Assembly: GCA_041671025.1 (NCBI GenBank)
Contig: JBAZCI010000028.1
Location: 1 to 18,029 of the forward strand
From: JBAZCI01 sp041671025
Lineage (GTDB): Bacteria > Patescibacteriota > Patescibacteriia > UBA10025
Length of the DNA stretch: 18,029 nucleotides
Direction of reading: 5' to 3'
The notes under the pieces were generated by a model. The model saw only the letters and a list, made by a program, of their open reading frames with translations. It searched no databases and was not told the DNA's origin. Every line of letters begins with the position of its first letter. The first letter of the stretch is position 1. The translations under genes and the position numbers were made by a program. Below, piece after piece: positions 8,816 to 13,361 of the stretch.

Positions 8816-9302
8816 GCGGTCGGGTGTGGGTTGATATCGTATTCCGTAGACGCATCCAAATCTTCCCGACGTTATTTTCTCCTTTTTGATCCGGTCCGAT
8901 TCCCCAAAAACTATCCACAGGCGAATTTTCAATTATTTCCCGTGTACCTGTTTTTTTCAGAATTTCTCTTACATCTTTATGCTGGTCCGCTTTTGCAGAG
9001 AGAATCTGCTCCATGACCGCGACTTTTTCATCAACCCATGTCGTAGGGATGTCATTTTTGTGTGCATCTGCAATTTCCTTCACGATATGGGGGCTTTTTG
9101 CGGTGAGTATTTCTTGAGCGATATCGGGACGGGTTATCGCAAATTTTTTCCACTGAAATGCATGTTCGGCGGTAGGGAACACTTTTTCCCATATCTCTAC
9201 CGTGTGGGCGGAAAAATTGTCGAGCGGATAAAACGCGGGTGTAAAGAAATACACCGCGTTGTTTGTCTCCTTGTTTAATCCATCGCTCGAGTTGGGATAC
9301 AT
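8808..9302 (-). CDS. NADAR family protein (YbiA-like N-glycosidase)
   Basis: A 164-residue protein with the NADAR signatures in order: FYPLDNFSAH (24-33), FPTAEHAFQWKKF (42-54), and the C-terminal DSFWGIGPDQKGENNVG block (130-146) followed by KIWMRLR. NADAR enzymes cleave N-glycosidic bonds: YbiA/RibX hydrolyses damaged early riboflavin intermediates, and other members remove ADP-ribose from guanosine in DNA as antitoxins to DarT-like toxins. Which applies here is not visible; no DarT homologue or riboflavin gene lies in the window. It begins 11 nt after the glutamine amidotransferase stop, without a clear Shine-Dalgarno site, and overlaps the start of the patatin gene by 8 nt. This makes the three genes a tight operon. 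Confidence 0.85.
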   Translation of the reverse strand: MYPNSSDGLNKETNNAVYFFTPAFYPLDNFSAHTVEIWEKVFPTAEHAFQWKKFAITRPDIAQEILTAKSPHIVKEIADAHKNDIPTTWVDEKVAVMEQILSAKADQHKDVREILKKTGTREIIENSPVDSFWGIGPDQKGENNVGKIWMRLRNTISTHTRPHA

Positions 9303-9313
9303 TTTCGTGTTGA

Positions 9314-9871
9314 TTAAATCATGCTTTGAAGAAAATTTCGAAGCACCTGTCTACCCTGTTCGCCTGATGCTTCCGGATGAAATTGGACGCCGAAAATGTT
9401 TTTATCAGGATGCTTCATTGCTTCATTTTCGCACGATGCTGATTTTGCAAGCAGTAAAAAATCTTTTGGGAGCGTGATGTGTTCGCTATGCTCTTCCTGG
9501 AAAAGGGACTGGCTCTCCATGCCTTGAAAAAGTGTATCTTCTTGAAGGATTGATATTGATTCTTGACGGTGAACATCTTCACCCATAAAGATTTTTGACC
9601 CGAAAAGCAATCCGATCACCTGGTGCCCGTTACAAATGCCGAGAACGGGGATCGCTGTTTTTTTAATAAACATAAATTGATCGACATATTTCTGAGTGTC
9701 GATTTGAGTCAGTAAGATTGGAGCGCCGGAAATAATGATACCCGAAAAAGAATTGAAGTTTGTATTTGAAATGTTTTCAACGGGTATGATAGTGTTTGGA
9801 AAACCAAAACCGCCAAATGTGCTTTGGAGATTGGAGAGGTATGATGTCCCGCAGTTAATTATGCATAACAT
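9314..9871 (-). CDS. Stand-alone class I glutamine amidotransferase
   Basis: A 185-residue GATase1-fold protein. The triad of the family is visible: nucleophile Cys80 in VLGICNGHQVIGLLFG, and His165-x-Glu167 in GVQFHPEAS near the C terminus; the GIIISGAP strand (44-51) forms the usual oxyanion region. The length and the N-terminal MLCIINCGTSY match free-standing GuaA-type GATase subunits, but no synthetase partner lies beside it. Enzymes of this kind release ammonia from glutamine for a partner, or act as gamma-glutamyl hydrolases or peptidases. It heads the operon with the NADAR and patatin genes. The ATG at 9869-9871 fits the family N terminus; the upstream sequence AAAACCCTC offers no Shine-Dalgarno site. 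The substrate and partner are not determinable from the sequence. Confidence 0.8.
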   Translation of the reverse strand: MLCIINCGTSYLSNLQSTFGGFGFPNTIIPVENISNTNFNSFSGIIISGAPILLTQIDTQKYVDQFMFIKKTAIPVLGICNGHQVIGLLFGSKIFMGEDVHRQESISILQEDTLFQGMESQSLFQEEHSEHITLPKDFLLLAKSASCENEAMKHPDKNIFGVQFHPEASGEQGRQVLRNFLQSMI

Positions 9872-9927
9872 GAGGGTTTTTTGAAATTTGCTTAGCCGAG
9901 ATGATTACATTGCAGGGAGGCAGTTTC

Positions 9928-10027
9928 TGAATTTTAGAGCGGGCCCGAAGGGATTCGAACCCTCGATCTCCTCCGTGACAGGGAGGCGTGTTAACCGGGC
10001 TACACCACAGGCCCGCTCTAAAATTCA
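9928..10027 (-). repeat. 18-bp perfect inverted repeat extending the tRNA-Asp acceptor stem
   Basis: TGAATTTTAGAGCGGGCC at 9928-9945 is the exact reverse complement of 10010-10027. The inner five bases belong to the tRNA acceptor stem and the outer 13 are flanking sequence, so leader and trailer would continue the acceptor helix to about 20 bp, pairing base -1 with the discriminator G73. Confidence 0.8.
9940..10014 (-). tRNA. tRNA-Asp (GTC)
   Basis: A full cloverleaf can be drawn: acceptor GGGCCTG with CGGGCCC, one G-U pair; D-arm GTGT/ACAC with loop AGCCCGGTTA; anticodon stem CCTCC/GGAGG with loop CTGTCAC, giving anticodon GTC; variable AGATC; T-arm GAGGG-TTCGAAT-CCCTT; discriminator G73, as expected for aspartate. 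CCA is not encoded. The gene is 75 nt and lies between rplT and the glutamine amidotransferase gene on the same strand. Confidence 0.97.
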
Positions 10028-10033
10028 ATTATA
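10028..10033 (-). promoter_or_regulatory. Candidate -10 box for tRNA-Asp
   Basis: A perfect TATAAT on the minus strand places +1 near 10021, about 7 nt before the mature tRNA 5' end. No convincing -35 was found, and the region is AT-rich, so this may be chance. Confidence 0.35.
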
Positions 10034-10046
10034 TATGACGTGCAAG

Positions 10047-10087
10047 GTCCCGAACTTGATGAGCGATAGCGAATTATAGTTCCGGGA
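10047..10087 (-). other. Short inverted repeat between tRNA-Asp and its 5'-half copy
   Basis: TCCCGAAC at 10048-10055 pairs with GTTCCGGGA at 10079-10087 with one bulged base, enclosing 23 nt. It immediately follows the duplicated tRNA half in the transcription direction. The rest of the 10015-10178 gap holds only a weak GAGG-AAAG-CCTC hairpin (10162-10173) and, downstream of it, a T-run (minus strand, 10136-10141) that may terminate the ribosomal-protein transcript. Confidence 0.4.
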
Positions 10088-10088
10088 T

Positions 10089-10112
10089 TAACCGGGCTAC
10101 ACCACAGGCCCA
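10089..10112 (-). pseudogene. Partial copy of tRNA-Asp (5' half)
   Basis: These 24 bases are identical to 9991-10014, the first 24 nt of the mature tRNA-Asp (acceptor 5' strand through D-arm), in the same orientation and 98 bp away. The copy ends inside the D-arm 3' side and has no anticodon or T-arm. It is a tRNA remnant, possibly left by recombination or by an integration and excision event. Confidence 0.75.
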
Positions 10113-10178
10113 CCCTGATGTTTAATTTGCTTTCCAAAAAACGATAAAGAACTGTCACAGAGAGGAAAGCCTCAAACG

Positions 10179-10526
10179 CTATTTCGTTTTCGCTTTTGCG
10201 ACAACCTCGGCAAATACGGTCGGATGATTTTCGGCAAGATCAGCGAGCATTTTCCTGTTCAAGTCGATTTGTGCAAGCTTGAGCTGGTGGATGAATTTCG
10301 AATAGGAAATTTCGTGTCCGCGTGAACCCGCGTTGATCTGTATATTCCAGAGTCTCCGAAATTCACGTTTCTTGTTCCGTCGGTCGCGGTATGCATATAC
10401 GCCCGCCTTTGTCGTGGCAACTTTAGCCAGGCGGAGAATATTCTTACGTCTCCAGCGGTATCCTTTTACCTTCTTCAGGAGATTCTTTCGTTTTTTTGCT
10501 CGAATGGTGCCTCGTTTTACGCGCAT
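10179..10526 (-). CDS. rplT: 50S ribosomal protein bL20
   Basis: Primary 23S rRNA binding protein needed early in large-subunit assembly. At 115 residues it is the normal length. The basic N-terminal extension (MRVKRGTIRAKKRKNLLKKV, then KGYRWRRKN) and the C-terminal globular part (FRRLWNIQINAGSR, YSKFIHQLKLAQIDLNRKMLADLA) are typical of bL20. It is the last gene of the infC-rpmI-rplT operon and begins 6 nt after rpmI, without a visible Shine-Dalgarno motif, so coupling to rpmI translation is likely. In Bacillus and E. coli this operon is autoregulated by L20; no such leader was identified here. Confidence 0.97.
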   Translation of the reverse strand: MRVKRGTIRAKKRKNLLKKVKGYRWRRKNILRLAKVATTKAGVYAYRDRRNKKREFRRLWNIQINAGSRGHEISYSKFIHQLKLAQIDLNRKMLADLAENHPTVFAEVVAKAKTK

Positions 10527-10532
10527 AGGGGT

Positions 10533-10730
10533 TTAAGCATATGGATTCAACCGACGAATATTTCTTTCAAATGAAGGGCTCGCAGAAACGTCCCGGCGTT
10601 TGTTGCGTGTGGTGTTGCTGGATTCGCGGGCGTTAAAATGGCCCTGTCCGGATTTACGGTGAAGAATTTTACCTTTTTTGGTGAAGGTATATCTTTTTGC
10701 AGACGCTTTGTGAGTTTTAATCTTTGGCAT
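10533..10730 (-). CDS. rpmI: 50S ribosomal protein bL35
   Basis: Small basic large-subunit protein of 65 residues, the usual length. The MPKIKTHKASAKR start and the KKGKILHRKSGQGH segment are diagnostic, and a basic TRNKRRD stretch follows. It is the middle gene of the conserved infC-rpmI-rplT operon, 10 nt after the infC stop. The ATG lies in TTACTTGATATGCC with no Shine-Dalgarno sequence, so initiation probably depends on termination of infC translation just upstream. Confidence 0.97.
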   Translation of the reverse strand: MPKIKTHKASAKRYTFTKKGKILHRKSGQGHFNARESSNTTRNKRRDVSASPSFERNIRRLNPYA

Positions 10731-10740
10731 ATCAAGTAAA

Positions 10741-11256
10741 TTATTTCTTTCTCATGAGGAGCATCGAGAGCTTTCCGCCCATCCGCGACACATCCTGTTC
10801 GACGACGATGGAATCTCCGAAAGAGGCGACGAATTGCTTCATCACATCGATGGCCCGGGGAACATGCGCGCGTTCTCTGCCGCGGAGGATCATCTCAATC
10901 AATACCTTATCTCCTTTTTCAAAAAATTTCTCCGCCTGCGATCTGCGCATATCGAGATCATGTTTTCCGATGTTAATCGAAAGACGGATGCCCTTGATGT
11001 CGACGCGTTTCTGTCGGGCTTTGCTTTTTCGCTCTAATTTTTCCTGTCGGAACTGGTATGCTCCAAAATCAAGTATTCGGGCAACCGGCGGCTGGGCGAG
11101 AGGAGAGACCTCAACGAGATCGAGCCCCCGCTCCTGGGCCAATTGTAGTGCCTGTGCTGTCGACACGACTCCGAGTTGCTTGTCAGCTTCGTCAATTAGC
11201 CGTACCTCGGGTATCCGTATCTGGGCATTGACCCGATAGCGCTTCGCAGTAGTAAT
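10741..11256 (-). CDS. infC: Translation initiation factor IF-3, non-canonical ATT start
   Basis: IF-3 binds the 30S subunit, checks the start codon and initiator tRNA, and prevents premature 50S joining. The protein is 171 residues from the ATT at 11254-11256: a short basic N terminus (TTAKRYRVNAQIRIPEVRLI), the N domain (LGVVSTAQALQLAQERGLDLVEVSP, PPVARILDFG), a lysine-rich linker, and the C domain (KGIRLSINIGKHDL, FFEKGDKVLIEMILRGRE). A GTG at codon 31 would remove the conserved EVRLI region, and a TAA at 11275-11277 closes the frame upstream. No ATG, GTG or TTG lies between. ATT is the known rare infC start, which lets IF-3 repress its own translation. The start is 11 nt after the GIY-YIG stop, so read-through from that gene is likely. 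Confidence 0.93.
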   Translation of the reverse strand: MTTAKRYRVNAQIRIPEVRLIDEADKQLGVVSTAQALQLAQERGLDLVEVSPLAQPPVARILDFGAYQFRQEKLERKSKARQKRVDIKGIRLSINIGKHDLDMRRSQAEKFFEKGDKVLIEMILRGRERAHVPRAIDVMKQFVASFGDSIVVEQDVSRMGGKLSMLLMRKK

Positions 11257-11267
11257 TGTCTTAAACG

Positions 11268-11540
11268 TTAAGGATTATTCTGATGACCATGCGGATGGCC
11301 ATATCGTGCGAGATTCAACTTCTTTTCTTTTCTCCAGCCTTTTATCTCTCGTTCTCTTCTCCGTGCTTCAGTAAGGGTAGCATAACATTTGAAGTATACA
11401 AGTTTTACCGGCAATCTCATTTTTGTGTATGTCGGGCCTTTCCCCGATTGATGTTTTGCTACTCTGCTTTTGAGATTATGTGTTGAACCTGTATATAACG
11501 AATGATCTGAACAGAGAAGAATGTATACACAATATTTCAT
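11268..11540 (-). CDS. GIY-YIG (URI-type) endonuclease-like protein
   Basis: A stand-alone 90-residue GIY-YIG domain of the UPF0213/YhbQ kind. The two-part signature is VYI (5-7) and YTG (16-18) in LYTGSTHNL; Arg26 in LKSRVAKH and Glu58 in LTEARRREREIKGW match the catalytic arginine and metal-binding glutamate positions. The C terminus is basic. Such proteins are single-domain DNA nucleases of unclear cellular role, sometimes linked to repair. It sits between the tmRNA gene and infC, with its stop 11 nt before the infC start, so it is probably the first cistron of the infC mRNA. No Shine-Dalgarno site precedes the ATG. Confidence 0.9.
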   Translation of the reverse strand: MKYCVYILLCSDHSLYTGSTHNLKSRVAKHQSGKGPTYTKMRLPVKLVYFKCYATLTEARRREREIKGWRKEKKLNLARYGHPHGHQNNP

Positions 11541-11554
11541 ATATCAACATTTGA

Positions 11555-11671
11555 TGCCCCTCAGGAAATCTCGGGGCACCATTCGGTCTTTGTTAAAACA
11601 GTTTTGATAATGAACATATCCTTATAAGGGTCGAAGACCATGAGGGAGGAATGAAATGACGACCGAATGGT
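11555..11671 (-). other. Structured spacer downstream of tmRNA (nested inverted repeats)
   Basis: An 11-bp perfect inverted repeat (ACCATTCGGTC at 11578-11588, complement at 11661-11671) encloses 72 nt that hold three smaller palindromes: AAAACAGTTTT, CCTTATAAGG and GGTCGAAGACC. It is followed directly by TGCCCC/GGGGCA (11555-11578) with a 12-nt loop. On the minus strand the first arm is the 3' ACCA of the tmRNA plus seven more bases. This may direct 3' processing or termination of ssrA; it lacks a U-tract. Confidence 0.6.
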
Positions 11672-12066
11672 GGAGATGAGGGGTATTACACCCCTGTCCA
11701 GCACACGAGCCACGCAACGTCTCCAAGCTATTCTATTTTACGTTTGTCGGCGGCAGAAGTCAAAAAAAGACAAAAAGCTTCAGCGCCCGAGTTTGCATAT
11801 ACCGATGCGCAAGGGCAAACGCCAGGCGGTCGGTCCTCGAAATGGCACCCCGGTCCTTCGCAGAGGAGTCAGAAGGCGGGATGGTTATTGCGGTTTAAGC
11901 AATAACTGGCGCAAAGGAAGGGGCAAACGCGTTAGCGAATGCAGTCTTCACTTTGCTAACAAATGAATTGGCATTTGTGTAATGAAAGGCGGGTTTTGCG
12001 TCAACACTTTCATATGACGGCTTGCAGTTAACGTGACAATGTACACTGTCGATTATAAACATCCCC
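11668..12066 (-). ncRNA. ssrA: tmRNA (transfer-messenger RNA)
   Basis: Rescues stalled ribosomes together with SmpB. The 399-nt RNA begins GGGGATG, which pairs with CATCTCC before the encoded ACCA, forming a 7-bp acceptor stem with G3-U70, the alanine identity pair, and discriminator A73. The D-like segment reads AATCGACAGTG near the 5' end. The tag frame ends at TAA (11895-11897), inside the loop of a GTTATTGC/GCAATAAC hairpin, the usual position. The most likely resume codon is GCA at 11940-11942 after AGACT, giving the tag AFANAFAPSFAPVIA; the frame is open further upstream, so the resume point is inferred. The T-arm AGGGG/CCCCT carries an unusual loop, TGTAATA. smpB ends 31 nt upstream on the same strand, which strongly supports the call. 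Confidence 0.9.
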
Positions 12067-12097
12067 ATGTGGCGATGCTTGAAGGGCGAAAAAAGGA

Positions 12098-12544
12098 TTA
12101 TCCTTTTCCCATGAGTTGGTGGATGCGGCGGTTGACCTCGCGTTTCTTGATAGATTCGCGTTTGTCATGTTTCTTCTTTCCACGCGCTAAACCCAGCTCA
12201 ACCTTGATCAAGCTCCCCTTAGTATACATAGATAGGGGGATCATTGTCAAGCCTTCAGAGGCCATTTTGCCAATAAGGGTGTTTACCTGAGCCCGTTTGA
12301 CGAGCAGCTTTCTGTCACGGTCGGGATTATGCGCTGAATCGTGGGATGCACGTGAGTACGCTGAAATATGCGAGTGAATCAACCAGAGTTCATCGTCTCG
12401 GAATGTCACGTAGCTTCCCTCGAGGCTGATCATCTTCATCTTGGCTGATTTTACCTCGGTTCCGGTCAGCACAATACCGGCCTCGATTTTGTCGAGAATC
12501 GTGTACGTAAAGTATCCTTTTCGGTTATTTGCGAGTTGCGGCAT
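12098..12544 (-). CDS. smpB: SsrA-binding protein SmpB
   Basis: Binds the tRNA-like domain of tmRNA and delivers it to ribosomes stalled on truncated mRNA. The chosen ATG (12542-12544) gives 148 residues beginning MPQLANNRKGYFTYTILDK, matching the family start; the open frame continues to 12643 but adds 33 unrelated residues and would run over the -10 box. Signatures are GIVLTGTEVKS, HNPDRDRKLLV and LGLARGKKKHDKRESIKKRE; the basic C-terminal tail that enters the mRNA channel is intact. ssrA follows 31 nt downstream, so factor and RNA are probably co-transcribed. A TATACT box 7 nt before the ATG and the absence of a Shine-Dalgarno site suggest a leaderless transcript. Confidence 0.96.
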   Translation of the reverse strand: MPQLANNRKGYFTYTILDKIEAGIVLTGTEVKSAKMKMISLEGSYVTFRDDELWLIHSHISAYSRASHDSAHNPDRDRKLLVKRAQVNTLIGKMASEGLTMIPLSMYTKGSLIKVELGLARGKKKHDKRESIKKREVNRRIHQLMGKG

Positions 12545-12550
12545 GGGGGT

Positions 12551-12556
12551 AGTATA
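12551..12556 (-). promoter_or_regulatory. -10 box of smpB, predicts leaderless mRNA
   Basis: The minus strand reads TATACT, then ACCCCC, then the smpB ATG. A start 7 nt past the hexamer falls on the A of the ATG. No clear -35 or extended -10 was found. Confidence 0.45.
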
Positions 12557-12611
12557 GCGCGAGAAAGGGGAGTTTACGAGGCAAAACGTGGCGCCTGTTT
12601 TTATATTTTTC

Positions 12612-12639
12612 TTGACAACGATTTTTGATTTGCTATAAT
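12612..12639 (+). promoter_or_regulatory. Consensus sigma70-type promoter of the attenuator leader
   Basis: TTGACA (12612-12617), a 16-nt spacer and TATAAT (12634-12639): both hexamers are perfect. The predicted start is near 12646, 5 nt ahead of the leader-peptide ATG. It is the strongest promoter seen in the window. Confidence 0.85.
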
Positions 12640-12650
12640 TCACTTACGAT

Positions 12651-12746
12651 ATGAATACATCGTTTTCAAAAATACAGACTTCAGGAAATTTCTACTGGCA
12701 TTTTACGTACCACGCCGGGCGGGGTTTCTTTACTTTGGAAACGTAA
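12651..12746 (+). CDS. Putative attenuator leader peptide, 31 aa
   Basis: A short ORF starting about 5 nt after the predicted transcription start and ending in TAA at 12744-12746. The peptide contains NFYWHFTYH at residues 13-21 and GFFTLET at the end: five Phe, two Tyr, one Trp and two His in 31 residues, eight of those ten within nine codons together with one Asn and one Thr, except for the outlying Phe residues. Its last third overlaps the left arm of an antiterminator that competes with the downstream terminator. A ribosome waiting on codons 14-19 would leave that arm free; one at the stop codon would cover it. This is the logic of trp- and phe-type attenuation. There is no Shine-Dalgarno site, consistent with leaderless initiation. 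It is inferred from sequence only. Confidence 0.6.
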   Translation: MNTSFSKIQTSGNFYWHFTYHAGRGFFTLET

Positions 12747-12815
12747 CATGTTGTACTCGTAAGATCAGATAAAGTAAATTTTAAAGAAACCTCATCCACC
12801 CGGACGAGGTTTTTT
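12723..12815 (+). terminator. Attenuator: intrinsic terminator with competing antiterminator
   Basis: Terminator: AAACCTC (12787-12793) and TCC pair with GGA and GAGGTTT (12802-12812), one mismatch and a 4-nt loop, followed by six T (12810-12815). Antiterminator: GGTTTCTTTACTTT (12723-12736) pairs over 14 bp with AAAGTA (12771-12776) and AAGAAACC (12784-12791), with a 7-nt bulge. The two structures share AAACC (12787-12791), so they exclude each other. The GAGG in the terminator is also the only Shine-Dalgarno-like site for the next gene. Confidence 0.7.
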
Positions 12816-12822
12816 GGTTATT

Positions 12823-13266
12823 ATGCAACAACACTCAATTATTTTTTTCGACTTCAATCGTACGCTGTACGATCCTGACGCCAAACGTTTGATCACCGGT
12901 GCTCGGAGTATGCTCGTACACATGAAAAAACGGGGATTCATGCTCGTGCTGATGAGTCATGGTGATGCGCGGCAGGAGGCGATAGTTCGTAAGCTCAGGA
13001 TAGCGCCCTATTTTTCTCGCCTGATTTTTGTCCGGCGCAAATCAGTGAGGTTATTCAGGCAAGTGACGAGCGCATATAAGATCATGCCGCGTGATTGCTA
13101 TGTTGTCGGGGACAGAATTCGACAGGAGATTTCGATCGGGAACCGGATAGGGATGAAAACGGTTTGGTTCCGTCGCGAAAAGTTTTCAGAAGAAACACCC
13201 CGCTCTCAGTCTGAATTTCCTGGCAAAATCATTCGTACTCTTTCGGAACTCGAGCGGGTGCTCTAA
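12823..13266 (+). CDS. HAD-superfamily hydrolase-like protein
   Basis: A 147-residue HAD-fold protein. Motif I is FFDFNRTLYD (8-17), with nucleophile Asp10 but Asn12 where most phosphatases have the general acid/base Asp. Motif II is LVLMSHGD (Ser45), motif III is probably Arg71-Arg72-Lys73, and motif IV is VVGDR (Asp97) followed by EISIGNRIGMKTVWF, as in nucleotidase- and phosphoglycolate-phosphatase-like members. A cap domain is essentially absent. The ATG at 12823 is preferred; an in-frame TTG at 12814 would sit closer to the GAGG at 12806-12809. The start lies immediately after the attenuator U-tract, so expression should need read-through. The substrate is unknown. The Asn could mean lost phosphatase activity or altered chemistry. 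Confidence 0.8.
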   Translation: MQQHSIIFFDFNRTLYDPDAKRLITGARSMLVHMKKRGFMLVLMSHGDARQEAIVRKLRIAPYFSRLIFVRRKSVRLFRQVTSAYKIMPRDCYVVGDRIRQEISIGNRIGMKTVWFRREKFSEETPRSQSEFPGKIIRTLSELERVL

Positions 13267-13280
13267 AAAATTATTTGTCA

Positions 13281-13319
13281 TTTTCCGGTGTGTCGGTGAT
13301 ATACGGACACGCTGGAAAA
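13281..13319 (+). other. 14-bp hairpin ahead of the ATP-grasp gene
   Basis: TTTTCCGGTGTGTC (13281-13294) pairs with GACACGCTGGAAAA (13306-13319), all 14 positions pairing if two G-U pairs are allowed, with an 11-nt loop. It is not followed by a T-run. It lies 31 nt upstream of the Shine-Dalgarno site of the next gene and could be an mRNA stabiliser, processing site or operator. Confidence 0.6.
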
Positions 13320-13361
13320 CCACAAATGTTGTTCTTCACAATTTAATCTAAGGAGAAAGTC

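Noticed and set aside
8816..8932. Longer start for the patatin-like protein
   Set aside because: The extra 39 residues overlap the NADAR coding sequence and precede the family's N-terminal glycine motif.
9888..10079. Plus-strand frame across the tRNA locus
   Set aside because: It is antisense to tRNA-Asp; peptides containing GFEPSI are a common artefact of translating tRNA complements.
10136..10173. Terminator after rplT
   Set aside because: A 4-bp GAGG/CCTC hairpin is separated from the T-run by about 20 nt, so it does not meet the pattern of an intrinsic terminator.
11667..11966. Plus-strand open frame of 99 codons
   Set aside because: It lies wholly antisense to the tmRNA; its composition follows the RNA structure and it has no recognisable protein motif.
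12545..12643. Longer start for SmpB
   Set aside because: The extra 33 residues match nothing in the family and would cover the -10 box; MPQLANNRKG fits known N termini.
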